64,000 nucleotides of DNA from the NCBI GenBank assembly GCA_963741305.1, contig CAVUHL010000003.1, forward strand, positions 248,001 to 312,000, read 5' to 3'. The notes beneath the pieces are model-generated. The model ran no database searches and was not told the origin of the DNA. It saw nothing but the letters and a program-made list of their open reading frames with translations. The stretch comes from DATMER01 sp963741305 (lineage in GTDB: Bacteria; Acidobacteriota; Thermoanaerobaculia; Multivoradales; UBA5704). Shown one piece after another: positions 8,376 through 17,054 of the stretch (the stretch's first letter is position 1; every line of letters begins with the position of its first letter). Both the position numbers and the translations under genes were made by a program.

Positions 8376-10454
8376 TCACCTCCAGGGTTCGATCGCTTCA
8401 ATCCGCCAGACTTCGCCGGCGAGGTTGGTCTCGTCGCCCACCTTCTTGGTCAGCAGGTTCATGACCTGCTCCGACTCGTAGGAGAGGATGTCCTCTTCGG
8501 GCTTGCTCTCCCAGGGGCCGAGGATGGTGATCACCCGGCTGCCTTCCTTGCCGGACAGGCGCACCCTGGTGCCGATGCGCACCTCGTTGACGTCCATGTT
8601 CGCGGTCTCGATCGGCCGGACCCGCGCCAGGTCGGCGTTGAGCGCCGCGGCGCGGGCGTTCAGGTATTCGTGCCGCTGCCGCGCCGACTTGTACTCGAAG
8701 TTCTCGCGCAGGTCGCCCATGGCGCGGGCCTCTTCGATCGCCTTGCGGTTTGCCGGCACCTCGACCGTCATGATCCGGTGCAGCTCGGCCTGCTTGACCT
8801 CGATCTGCTCGGTCGTGGCATAGAGCGCCTCCGGGCCGCTGTCCTTGCGCTGCGCCGGGAAGCGGAGCTGGATCGCGTTGACGAGCTGCTCGCGCTGGAA
8901 AGGCTCCAGGTTCGAGCTGCGTTGCACGGCATCCTCCGCCTGGGCCGCCTGGTCCTGGGTGAGGTGGGTCAGGAGGCGGGGCACCGTGCCGCCGGATTCG
9001 GCCAGCGCCAGAAGGCGGAGGCGGTAGGCCGCGAACTCGTCGCGTGCCGGAGCGCCGAGGATCTGCTGCAACAGGCGCAGGGGGTTGCGGGCACGCATCA
9101 TTTCATCGACCGCGGCGCGCTCGGCCAGCCAGGTGAAAGCGGCAGGGTAGCGGTGCGGCTGGGCGAAGAGGGTGTCGTAGAAGCGCTCCAGCTCCTTGAG
9201 CCCGGCCGCGGTCGAATCCCGGAGCCCGTCGGCCAGCATGTCGAGGGCGCGGGGATCGGTCTCCTTGGTCATGGCGCCGCGGTAGACGTCCGGCCAGTCA
9301 TCCCGCAGCTCGCGCACCATGGCGTAAGCGCGCTCGCGCAGCAGCCGGTCGTCGATGCCGGCGAAGAGCCGCGTGGGATCGCGCTGGAGGAGGAGCTCCT
9401 CGGGCGACCAGTCCACGTCCTGGGGCGCGCCGCCGGTGCGGTCCAGGGCGAACCAGATCTCGAAGGCGAGGCCCGAGTCCTGGTTGTAGATGCGTTCGGC
9501 GACCGCCTCCAGGTTCTTCGCCATGAGCGCCCGCAGGCCGGGATCACGGGCACCGTCGCGCTTCAGGCGCTCGATCTTCTTGCGCGGATCGGCCTTCTCG
9601 AACGCCTTCCAGAGCGTATCGACCGCGTCCGAGCTGCTCTCGGCCCAGCGGTAGGTCTGGCGGCTGCCCGTGCCGGTCGCAACCACGTGGCCGTGCTTGC
9701 GCGCCGAGGACCACCAGGAGGTCCACTGCGACTCGCTGACGATGCCGTTCAGGATCTCGCGGATCTCGCCGGCGGTGAGCGGCCGGTCGTAGCTCTGAAG
9801 GACCGCCTGGAGCAGCTGCGGCGGCTTGAGCGCGCAGAGGGCGTCGCGGTCCTCCAGCTTGCGGCGCAGCACGTGGCCCGGCGAGAGCGGCTGGAGCAGC
9901 TTGGCCGCGGCCTTGAAGCCGACGGTCATGCCCTTGATCCGCTCGAAGTCGACCTTGAAGCTCTCCAGCCCCAGGTTCGCCTCCGCGATGCGGCCGACGC
10001 CCTTGCCTTCCATGGCCACGACCGTGCCGACGTCGAAGGCGAGCAGGCTCTCGAGCTTCTCGACCTTCTCCCAGGTCTTGGGGATGTCCTGCGTGGCGCG
10101 TTGCAAGCCGACGGCATCGGCGAGCCCTTGGAAGATGGAGCGGTCGCCGTAGAGGCGTTTCAGGGTTGCGAAGATTGCGGGGTGGAGCTTGTCGGGAGGG
10201 AGGAGCATGGAGCCGCCGCGTTGCAGCAGTTTTCGGCGCATGTCCCAGCGCCCGCTTTCGCGGAGTTGATCGTCGAGCATCTCCAGCAGGAGGCGCGCGC
10301 GCTCCTCCTGGCCGGTGCCGGTCAGGGCGCGAGCCACGCCGATGAAGTAGTCGAGGTCCAAGGGATCCTGGCCCATCGCGGCCAGCCATTCTCCCTCGAT
10401 CGCGTCGAACTCTCCTTTGGCGAGGTGGGTTTGCGTGTCTCTTGTGATCGCCAT
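8376..10454 (-). CDS. GreA/GreB transcript-cleavage factor fused to a long helical N-terminal region
   Basis: A protein of 692 residues. The last 150 or so form a Gre factor: an N-terminal coiled coil with the acidic tip MGDLRENFEY (equivalent to GDLSENAEY of GreA) and a C-terminal FKBP-like part. The first 500 residues are helix-rich, beginning with a TPR-like stretch (EWLAAMGQDPLDLDYFIGVA), and have no other motif I recognise. Gre factors enter the RNA polymerase secondary channel and stimulate cleavage of backtracked RNA. GreA proteins of about 700 residues with an unknown N-terminal region are known from Chlamydia, so the fusion has precedent. The start at 10454 is divergent from the gene at 10480. 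Confidence 0.8.
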   Translation of the reverse strand: MAITRDTQTHLAKGEFDAIEGEWLAAMGQDPLDLDYFIGVARALTGTGQEERARLLLEMLDDQLRESGRWDMRRKLLQRGGSMLLPPDKLHPAIFATLKRLYGDRSIFQGLADAVGLQRATQDIPKTWEKVEKLESLLAFDVGTVVAMEGKGVGRIAEANLGLESFKVDFERIKGMTVGFKAAAKLLQPLSPGHVLRRKLEDRDALCALKPPQLLQAVLQSYDRPLTAGEIREILNGIVSESQWTSWWSSARKHGHVVATGTGSRQTYRWAESSSDAVDTLWKAFEKADPRKKIERLKRDGARDPGLRALMAKNLEAVAERIYNQDSGLAFEIWFALDRTGGAPQDVDWSPEELLLQRDPTRLFAGIDDRLLRERAYAMVRELRDDWPDVYRGAMTKETDPRALDMLADGLRDSTAAGLKELERFYDTLFAQPHRYPAAFTWLAERAAVDEMMRARNPLRLLQQILGAPARDEFAAYRLRLLALAESGGTVPRLLTHLTQDQAAQAEDAVQRSSNLEPFQREQLVNAIQLRFPAQRKDSGPEALYATTEQIEVKQAELHRIMTVEVPANRKAIEEARAMGDLRENFEYKSARQRHEYLNARAAALNADLARVRPIETANMDVNEVRIGTRVRLSGKEGSRVITILGPWESKPEEDILSYESEQVMNLLTKKVGDETNLAGEVWRIEAIEPWR

Positions 10455-10479
10455 TGTCGAAGGAAGATACCATAGGGTC

Positions 10480-11253
10480 ATGGTCGAGCCGGTCCAGGGA
10501 GATGCCCCTTCGGAGCTCCTGTCCCTCTCATCAGAGCTTGCTGACATCCTGCGCCGGATGCGCGACGCCGGTTCCGAGGAGCTGTTGGCCCTGGTGCGCG
10601 AGCACGCCGGGCTCCTCGATCCGCCGGCCGTCCGCAACGTGCTGCGCAGCTCTTTCGTCACGGCCGAGGTGATCGAGGTCCTGGCCCAGCCGCGCCTGCT
10701 CTCGTTCTACGAGGTGCGGCGCGACCTGGCGTTCCACCCGCGCACGCCGCAGGTACTGGCGCAGCAGCTCATCCCCGGCCTCTATTGGCGGGACCTGGCT
10801 GCGCTCGGCGGGGACATGCGCCTGCACCCCCGGCTGCGCCGCATGGCCGACCAGTACCTGTCGATGCGCCTGCCCGAGCTGGCGATGGGAGAGAAGGTTT
10901 CGATCGCCCGCACCGCGGGTACGGGGCTGCTCGCGCACCTGCGCCACGACCCCAGTCCGCGCGTGATTGGTGCATTGTTGGACAATCCACGCCTTACCGA
11001 GGATATCCTTGCTCCCGTCGTGCACGGCGCGGGCACTCCCGGGCCGGTGCTGGCGCTGATCGCGGCGGACCGCCGGTGGGGGGCGCGCTACGGGCTGCAG
11101 GCGGCGATCTGCCGCAATCCGGGCACTCCGCTCGCGGCCTGTTTGCGGCTTCTGCCGCTGTTGCGGAAGGCTGAGCTGAGGGCCGTGGCCGTTGATCAGC
11201 GCCTGTCCGCCGCGGTCCGGCAACGGGCGCGGGTCTTGCTGGGTGATACCTGA
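10480..11253 (+). CDS. Helical-repeat (HEAT-like) protein of unknown function, paralog 1
   Basis: A protein of 257 residues with no signal peptide. It is built of repeated helical pairs, recognisable by recurring LA.HPRTP, LLDNPRLT and CRNPGTPLAACLRLLPLL segments. The C-terminal segment (NPGTPLAACLRLLPLLRKAELRAVAVDQ) aligns by eye with the C-terminus of the protein at 12252 (NPRTPLAIALKYVPRLAVKDLRDMAKDR), so the two are paralogs. The fold suggests protein-protein binding. Function unknown. The start at 10480 lies 25 bases from the divergent GreA-fusion gene. Confidence 0.7.
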   Translation: MVEPVQGDAPSELLSLSSELADILRRMRDAGSEELLALVREHAGLLDPPAVRNVLRSSFVTAEVIEVLAQPRLLSFYEVRRDLAFHPRTPQVLAQQLIPGLYWRDLAALGGDMRLHPRLRRMADQYLSMRLPELAMGEKVSIARTAGTGLLAHLRHDPSPRVIGALLDNPRLTEDILAPVVHGAGTPGPVLALIAADRRWGARYGLQAAICRNPGTPLAACLRLLPLLRKAELRAVAVDQRLSAAVRQRARVLLGDT

Positions 11254-11274
11254 TGGAAGAAATACTGAAAGGAT

Positions 11275-11303
11275 TTGACGTAAAGCCAAGTGCCGCGTAA
11301 AGT
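11275..11303 (+). promoter_or_regulatory. Sigma-70-type promoter of the RodZ-like gene
   Basis: TTGACG (11275-11280) and TAAAGT (11298-11303) are separated by exactly 17 bases, close to the consensus. Transcription would begin near 11310, which rules out the in-frame starts at 11290 and 11305 for the next gene. Confidence 0.65.
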
Positions 11304-11328
11304 TATGACTCGCGTGCCGCCAAAAGAC

Positions 11329-12249
11329 ATGTCCAGACGAGAGCGAGCCCCACAGCGCCGCAATGGCGGCGATGGTCAAGGTGCGGGACCGGCGGAAACG
11401 CCTCCTGGCGGCGGCCCCGTAATGCCTAAACGTCAACCACCCTGGGACAAGCCGCCGGAAGTAGAGAGCACCGCTGCCTTTGGTGACTGGCTCCGGCGCC
11501 AGCGCGAGATGCGGGAGATCAGCCTCCGCGACATCGCGGACCGCACCAAGATCAGCCTGCGCTACCTGCAGGCGATGGAGGACGACCGGTTCGACCTCCT
11601 GCCTGCTCCGATCTTCGCCAAGGGGTTCCTGCGCGAGTACGCCCGCTATGTCGGCCTCAATCCCGACGAAGTCGTCAACCACTACCTTTCGGTCCAGCAG
11701 CAGGGAAGCACCGAGGAAGATGGGGTCAAGAAGGATTCGACCCTCTCCAGCCAGCGTCCGACACGGCCCAAGCCGGTGCGGAACTGGACCTATGGTCTGT
11801 TCCTCCTGCTCGCCGTGCTCGCCCTGATCGGGATGGTTGCCGCGCTCTACTGGTACGCCGAGCATCGCCGGGACGATCCCTCCGCCGACGTGACCCCGCC
11901 GCCCATCGCCGCTCCCCCCGCGCCCGAGACGATGCCGGTCTCGGCACCCCTGGTCACTCCCGAAGGGCCCAAGGCTCCGCTCGAGGTCAACATCGACCTC
12001 ACGTCCGCGTGCTGGGTGGAGGTGTCGGCGGACGGCAAGCGCGTCGTGGCCCAGGAGTATGCGCAGGGCGAGTCGGAGACCTTCAAGGCGAAGGAGAGCG
12101 TGCAGGTCACGCTCGGCGACACCAGCGCGGCCGAGATCCAGGTCAACGGCTTCTCCTACCCGTTGAACGGCAAGCTGGGCGAGGTGCGGGAGTTCGTCAT
12201 CGACCTGGAGACGGTGCGGCAGCTCGCAGAGAAGAAAGAGGCTCCCTGA
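11329..12249 (+). CDS. RodZ-like protein (HTH_25 domain, TM helix, DUF4115 C-terminus)
   Basis: A protein of about 306 residues. A Pro/Arg-rich N-terminus is followed by a helix-turn-helix domain from about residue 50 (FGDWLRRQREMREISL, IADRTKISLRYLQAME, PIFAKGFLREYARYVG), a transmembrane helix (GLFLLLAVLALIGMVAALYW) and a C-terminal beta domain (CWVEVSADGKRV, VNGFSYPLNGKLGEV). This is the RodZ layout: RodZ links MreB to the membrane and controls rod shape. The start is uncertain. 11329 is the first one downstream of the predicted transcription start, but 11422 (MPKRQPP) is also possible, and neither has a clear Shine-Dalgarno. Confidence 0.78.
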   Translation: MSRRERAPQRRNGGDGQGAGPAETPPGGGPVMPKRQPPWDKPPEVESTAAFGDWLRRQREMREISLRDIADRTKISLRYLQAMEDDRFDLLPAPIFAKGFLREYARYVGLNPDEVVNHYLSVQQQGSTEEDGVKKDSTLSSQRPTRPKPVRNWTYGLFLLLAVLALIGMVAALYWYAEHRRDDPSADVTPPPIAAPPAPETMPVSAPLVTPEGPKAPLEVNIDLTSACWVEVSADGKRVVAQEYAQGESETFKAKESVQVTLGDTSAAEIQVNGFSYPLNGKLGEVREFVIDLETVRQLAEKKEAP

Positions 12250-12251
12250 CC

Positions 12252-13280
12252 GTGGCCGACTCCCAGGCCTCGCTGCTCGATCAGGTTCGGTCGGGCGCCA
12301 ATCGCCAGCTTCAGGTGCTGGCGGCGAGCGGCTTCCTGCCCCTGGCACCCGAAGACCTCATCCCCCTGCAGGTCCAGTTCGCCCGCGGCCGCGACATCGA
12401 GCTCGCCGGCAAGGCGTCGGAAGCCCTGCGCCAGGTGGATGTGCGGGTCGCGGCGCCCTTCCTGGAGCACTTGGCAGGGGAGGATGTGCTCGCGTTCTTC
12501 GCGGTCCAGATTTCCCATCCGCGGCTGATCGAGACGATCCTGCGGCGGCGCGACGTGCCCCGGAAGCTCCTGGTCGACCTGGCGCGCCGCCTCCCTCCCG
12601 ACCTCCAGGAGATCCTGGTCCTGCGCCAGGATGCGATCCTGGACGAGCCGGAGATCCTCTCGGCCCTGGAAGAGAACCCGCAGCTCTCCAGCTACGTTCA
12701 GCGGCGGATCACCGAGTACCGCGAGCACCTGTTGCCCCGGGAGCGCACCGTGCGCCCGGCTCCGCTGCCCGAGATACTCGAGGGGACGGAGGAGATCGAC
12801 GATAACGCCCTGGCCGCAGCGGTGGCGGCGGTCCGCTCCCTCCCGGTCGAAGGGGAGATCGAGGAGAAGACCGGCCTCTCCGAGGGCCAGATCCGCATGC
12901 TCTCGGTGCCGGCCCGGCTGAAGCTGGCGCGCGGCGCGCCGCGCGCCCTGCGCAACCTCCTGCTGCGGGACACGAACCCGCAGGTGGCCTGCGCGGCGCT
13001 CCTCTTCAACAACCTGTCGGACCAGGAGATCGAGCAGACCGCGTCGAGCCGCTCGGTGCAGCAGGAGGTGCTGGACGCGATCGCCAGGAAACGCGAGTGG
13101 ATCGGCCGCTATCCCGTGATGAAGGCGCTCATCCAGAACCCCCGGACACCCCTGGCCATCGCCCTCAAGTACGTGCCTCGGCTGGCGGTGAAAGACCTGC
13201 GCGACATGGCCAAGGACCGCAACATTCCGGACGCGGTTCGATCCATGGCCCTCCGTTTGTATAGAATCAAGCAGAAATAA
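12252..13280 (+). CDS. Helical-repeat (HEAT-like) protein of unknown function, paralog 2
   Basis: A protein of 342 residues, starting at GTG two bases after the RodZ-like stop. It consists of helical pairs with repeated AAPFLEHLAGEDVLAFFAVQ-like, SALEENPQLSSYVQRRI and ALIQNPRTPLAIALKYVPRL segments. The last third is similar to the protein at 10480. No enzymatic motif, signal peptide or membrane segment is visible. Placement directly behind a RodZ-like gene suggests, without proving, a role in the same envelope or cytoskeletal process. Confidence 0.72.
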   Translation: MADSQASLLDQVRSGANRQLQVLAASGFLPLAPEDLIPLQVQFARGRDIELAGKASEALRQVDVRVAAPFLEHLAGEDVLAFFAVQISHPRLIETILRRRDVPRKLLVDLARRLPPDLQEILVLRQDAILDEPEILSALEENPQLSSYVQRRITEYREHLLPRERTVRPAPLPEILEGTEEIDDNALAAAVAAVRSLPVEGEIEEKTGLSEGQIRMLSVPARLKLARGAPRALRNLLLRDTNPQVACAALLFNNLSDQEIEQTASSRSVQQEVLDAIARKREWIGRYPVMKALIQNPRTPLAIALKYVPRLAVKDLRDMAKDRNIPDAVRSMALRLYRIKQK

Positions 13281-13290
13281 GGGACATGTG

Positions 13291-13923
13291 ATGCCGAAGG
13301 ACTTCTACGTCGTCCTCGGACTGCCGCGTAACGCGACCGAGGACCAGATCCGCCAGCGCTTCCGGGAGCTGGCGCGCGTCCGTCACCCCGACCGCTTCCA
13401 GGGGTCGGAGAGGCTGCGGGCGGACACGGAGTTCCAGGAGATCACGCAGGCCTTCAACGTGCTCTCCGATGCGGAGCGGCGGCGGCAGCACGACGTCGAG
13501 CTGATCCGGCCCGGCGCCGACTCGGACCCGAAGCAACTCGCCCGCACCTACCTGCAGCGGGGCGTCAAGGCGTACAAGGAGAAGAGCTTCCTGGATGCGG
13601 CCGACAATTTCGACCGGGCTACCAAGGCCGATCCCAACAGCTCGCAGACCTGGCACTACCTGGCCCTGGCTTGCGCCCAGCAGGCGAACTGGCTGCCCCG
13701 GGCCGTCCTGGCCATCGAGCGGGCCTGCGAGCTGGAACCGATGAACCCTTCCTATCGAAAGCAGGCCGGGCGGATCTGCGCGCTCGCCGGACAGGCGGAC
13801 CGCGCGGTGCTCCACTATCGCAAGGCGATCGAGTGGGGAGAGGACGATCCCGCGGTCCTCCGTGCTCTGGAGGAGCTGGAGAAACCATCCGCCCGGCGCG
13901 GGCTGTTCGGAAAGGCTGGCTGA
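13291..13923 (+). CDS. J-domain protein with TPR repeats
   Basis: A protein of 210 residues. The J domain occupies residues 1-65 (DFYVVLGLPRNATEDQI, then the diagnostic HPD in VRHPDRFQG). TPR-like helices follow (YLQRGVKAYKEKSFLDAADN, TWHYLALACAQQANWLPRAV, RKQAGRICALAGQADRAV). J domains stimulate the ATPase of DnaK; the TPR part would select partners. ATG at 13291 is preferred over the adjacent GTG at 13288. It overlaps the PP2C gene by ATGA. Confidence 0.85.
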   Translation: MPKDFYVVLGLPRNATEDQIRQRFRELARVRHPDRFQGSERLRADTEFQEITQAFNVLSDAERRRQHDVELIRPGADSDPKQLARTYLQRGVKAYKEKSFLDAADNFDRATKADPNSSQTWHYLALACAQQANWLPRAVLAIERACELEPMNPSYRKQAGRICALAGQADRAVLHYRKAIEWGEDDPAVLRALEELEKPSARRGLFGKAG

Positions 13924-14720
13924 TGCTGCGCGTCAAGGCCTGCGGGCTCTCCGATGTCGGTCTGACCCGGATCCATAACGAGGATTACTTCGAGATCGAC
14001 CCGCTGCACCGGCTCTACGTCGTCGCTGACGGCATGGGCGGTCACAGCCACGGAGAGGTCGCGGCTCAGATCGCGGTGCACGCCATCCGCGAGTTCATCG
14101 ACAAGACCGCGGAGAAGGACACTACCTGGCCGTTCGGCATGGACAACCGCTTCGAGCGGCACACCAACCTGCTCCGGATGGCGGTGCGCATCGCCCATGA
14201 TCACGTGCTCCGGGCGATCAGCAAGGACGGCTCCCTCTACGGGATGGGCACGACGGTGGTCGGGTTCCTGCTCGCGGGCGGGACCGCGGCGGTGGCGCAC
14301 GTGGGCGACAGCCGCGCCTACCGTCTGCGTAACAACCGGCTCGACCAGCTCACGCAGGACCACACCTGGGTCAACGAGCAGGTGGTGGCCGGCTTCCTCT
14401 CCAAGGAGCAGGCGCGCTCGCACCCGCTCAAGAACGTGGTGACCCGTGCCCTGGGCGGCGAGAGCGAGGTCGTGGTGGACGTCCGCGAGCTGGAAGTGAA
14501 GCCGGGCGATCTTTATCTCCTTTGCTCGGACGGCCTCACCGGCATGCTCTCGGACGCCGACATCCGCGAGCGCCTCTCCTCCGGGAGGGACCTCCACGAG
14601 ATCTGCCGCAGCCTGGTCAACGACTCGAACGCCCGCGGCGGCATCGACAACGTGACGGTCGTCCTCCTCAAGATCGAGGAAGAGGAAGACGGCGAGGATA
14701 CGCAAGGTACCCGCGTGTAG
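13923..14720 (+). CDS. PP2C-type serine/threonine protein phosphatase
   Basis: A protein of 265 residues with all PP2C motifs in order: RIHNEDYF, VVADGMGGHSHGE, GTTVVGFLL, VAHVGDSRAYRLR, LLCSDGLTGML and GGIDNVTVVLL. The Asp residues bind the two metal ions. It removes phosphate from Ser/Thr residues and normally opposes Hanks-type kinases; no such kinase is in this window. It is translationally coupled to the J-domain gene (overlap 13921-13923) and shares its final base with the next gene's start. Confidence 0.93.
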   Translation: MLRVKACGLSDVGLTRIHNEDYFEIDPLHRLYVVADGMGGHSHGEVAAQIAVHAIREFIDKTAEKDTTWPFGMDNRFERHTNLLRMAVRIAHDHVLRAISKDGSLYGMGTTVVGFLLAGGTAAVAHVGDSRAYRLRNNRLDQLTQDHTWVNEQVVAGFLSKEQARSHPLKNVVTRALGGESEVVVDVRELEVKPGDLYLLCSDGLTGMLSDADIRERLSSGRDLHEICRSLVNDSNARGGIDNVTVVLLKIEEEEDGEDTQGTRV

Positions 14721-15835
14721 TGCCCCGTTTTGCCGTCATCGGAGCCGGCCCGGCCGGCGGCTCCGCCGCCCTGGCCCTGGCGAGGGCGGGCGCCGAAGTC
14801 GACCTTTTTCTCCCCACCCGTCCCGGTGAAAAGCCCTGCGGCGGCGCTGTCCCCGAGCACGTCCTCCCGCGCCTCGAAGGCTTCGATCCCTCCCCTCTGC
14901 CGGCTGTCATCAGCCCCGAGGCTGTCCTCGAAGACGCCCGGGGCGGCGCCCTGGAGATCGACCTCGAAGGCATCCGCATCTTCCGCCGGGCCGACCTCGA
15001 CCGGGCCCTCTGTGAAGCCGCGATTGCCGCGGGTGCGCGCCCGATCCGGCAGAAGGTCGAATCGCTGGAAGGGCTCTCTTACGACTGGGTGATCGGCGCC
15101 GACGGCGCCCGGGGACGGACTCGGCGGAGCCTGGGTCTCACACCCCGTGGCGAGAGCATCGGTCTCGGAGGATCGCTCTCCGGGATGCGCTGCGACCGGC
15201 TGGTCCTCGCCTTCCCCGATCTCGCGGACTCCTACCTCTGGATCTTTCCACGGCCCGGCGGGGCCTCCGTGGGTATCGCCTGGACGCAGGACCAGCTCTC
15301 GGACGGCGCCGCCCGCGCCGCTCTCGATGCCTTCCTTGACCGTCATCTGCCTGAGGGGTGGCGCGATCTTCCAGGGCCGCGCTACCGCTATCCGATCCCG
15401 GTGTTCGGGCCTTGGACCCTGGAAGCGGTGGAGAAGGGCGTGGCGCACCGGATCCTCCTCGTGGGAGACGCGGCGGCCGTGGCCGACCCGCTGACCCGCG
15501 AGGGGATCCGCTACGGCATGCTCTCCGGGCTCTGGGCCGCGGAAAGCCTGCTCGCGGGCACGCCCGAGGCGTACCCGCGGCGGTTGTCTGTTGAATTGGG
15601 AGAGGAGATGGAGCGGGCGGCTCGCGCCCGCTCCCTGTTCTTCGACGATCCGATCGGTCAGTGGATGGTGCCGGTCTCCCGGCTCCATCCTGGCATCCGG
15701 ATGGTCCTTTCGGACCTGCTGGCCTGCCGCCAGCCGTACCGCGGGTTGCGGCGGCGGCTGCTTAAAGCCGTGGTCAGCGTCCGGTCTGAGCCTTCTCGTC
15801 GCCGAACGCGTACCCCTTCCGTGCCCGCACCCTGA
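14720..15835 (+). CDS. Geranylgeranyl-reductase-family FAD-dependent oxidoreductase
   Basis: A protein of 371 residues. The Rossmann FAD motif is at the N-terminus (FAVIGAGPAGGSAALALA), followed by GEKPCGGAVP, the second FAD contact VIGADGARGRTRRSLG, and the family motif VGDAAAVADPLTREGIRYGM. Relatives reduce isoprenoid side chains or work in other lipid and halogenation reactions. The substrate cannot be told from sequence. The GTG start at 14720 overlaps the PP2C stop by one base. The 3' end overlaps the convergent VWFA gene by 62 bases. Confidence 0.82.
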   Translation: MPRFAVIGAGPAGGSAALALARAGAEVDLFLPTRPGEKPCGGAVPEHVLPRLEGFDPSPLPAVISPEAVLEDARGGALEIDLEGIRIFRRADLDRALCEAAIAAGARPIRQKVESLEGLSYDWVIGADGARGRTRRSLGLTPRGESIGLGGSLSGMRCDRLVLAFPDLADSYLWIFPRPGGASVGIAWTQDQLSDGAARAALDAFLDRHLPEGWRDLPGPRYRYPIPVFGPWTLEAVEKGVAHRILLVGDAAAVADPLTREGIRYGMLSGLWAAESLLAGTPEAYPRRLSVELGEEMERAARARSLFFDDPIGQWMVPVSRLHPGIRMVLSDLLACRQPYRGLRRRLLKAVVSVRSEPSRRRTRTPSVPAP

Positions 15836-16898
15836 ACTCGGGGTTCGTGGTGTCGACGTCCACCTCCTGGAACCCTTTCTTGCCGGCCGGCTGCTCGCTG
15901 CGGTAGCTGAGCAGGTAGTAGCCGCTGTTCTCCTCGCCGATCTGCTTCAGCGGGGTCGAGAAGGTCGAGAAGTTGGTGTAGTACTGGCCACCGGTCTCGT
16001 TGGAGAGCGCGGTCATGGCGTTGCTCAGCGGATGGATGGTCCCCGCCGGCACCAGGTCGAGGCTGTAGACCGCGACGTTGTTGTCGTTGAGCGCCTGCAC
16101 CGTTCCCGGGTAGTAGCGCTTGTCGGGGATGTACTGGCCGAATGAGTTGACCTCGCCGAACCCGGTCGTGAACATCACCAGGTTCTTGCGGCCGCGGATC
16201 TGGCCGGCGGAATCCGCGAGCACCTTCAGGGCGTCGTAGATGTTTTCGGTCTCGTCGCGCAGGGCATTGCCCTTGGGCAGGTTGGCATAGAGGGACGGAC
16301 CTTCGCCCTCCTTGATGCGGGAGGGCCAGTTCCCCTCGGCGTCCTTGCCCTTCATGGCGCCGCCGATGGCGTCGGCGAGCGCCCGGCCATCACGGGTGAA
16401 GTCCTGCTGGACCTTGAGCTTCTTGTCGTAGCTCACTACCGCGACCCAGTCGGCGGGCTGGCGGCTCTTGAGCACCCATTCGCGGGCGCGCTGGCCGGCT
16501 TCGACTTGGCGCCCGAGCAGCGCCGGGGCGTCGGTCGCCTCGTCCTTCTGGTCGTCGAAGAAGAGGATGAAGAACCGGTCCTCCGGCACCTCGTCCACCT
16601 TGACGCCTTCCTTGGCTCCACCGATGAGGCGGCGGTCCGAGTAGAAGGTGAGGCCCGTCAGATCGACCGGCTTGCCGTTCTCCTTGACCACGAAATCCTC
16701 GGGCTTGAGGCCGACGATGACGTTGCCCTTGGAATCCGTGACCAGGACGTCGAGAAGGACCTCGTTGACGTCGATCTTCTCGCCGAACTGACCGGGAGCC
16801 TGCGGCTCGGACTCCTGGGCCGGTTCCTGGGCCAGGACGGCCGGAGCCAGGGCCAGCCCAAGGGCGATCACTGCATGGGACAAATATTTCCTGAGCAT
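15774..16898 (-). CDS. Exported VWFA-related domain protein (acidobacterial type)
   Basis: A protein of 374 residues with signal peptide MLRKYLSHAVIALGLALA and a Glu/Gln/Pro-rich linker after it. Family features are VNEVLLDVLVTDSKGNVI, GLKPEDFVVKENG, DWVAVVSYDKK, NLVMFTTGFGEV, and a C-terminal GYYLLSYRS followed by VDVDTTNPEFRVRARKGY. The DxSxS metal motif is absent. It is a paralog of the protein at 1482. The start at 16898 is chosen over 16922 because AAAGGAGGAG lies just upstream of it. The C-terminus overlaps the convergent flavoprotein gene. Confidence 0.8.
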   Translation of the reverse strand: MLRKYLSHAVIALGLALAPAVLAQEPAQESEPQAPGQFGEKIDVNEVLLDVLVTDSKGNVIVGLKPEDFVVKENGKPVDLTGLTFYSDRRLIGGAKEGVKVDEVPEDRFFILFFDDQKDEATDAPALLGRQVEAGQRAREWVLKSRQPADWVAVVSYDKKLKVQQDFTRDGRALADAIGGAMKGKDAEGNWPSRIKEGEGPSLYANLPKGNALRDETENIYDALKVLADSAGQIRGRKNLVMFTTGFGEVNSFGQYIPDKRYYPGTVQALNDNNVAVYSLDLVPAGTIHPLSNAMTALSNETGGQYYTNFSTFSTPLKQIGEENSGYYLLSYRSEQPAGKKGFQEVDVDTTNPEFRVRARKGYAFGDEKAQTGR

Positions 16899-17054
16899 CT
16901 CTGCTCCTCCTTTTCTTTCCATGGCTTACTCAAAGCAAAGGGCGGACCAGGGGTCCCCATAGAGGGCAACGTGCCCGTGGGGCGCCGGATTCCCCGGAAG
17001 CGCGTCCCCATGCGAGGACGCGCCGTCCCTTGGTATACAATCCCTCTGTCCTTC

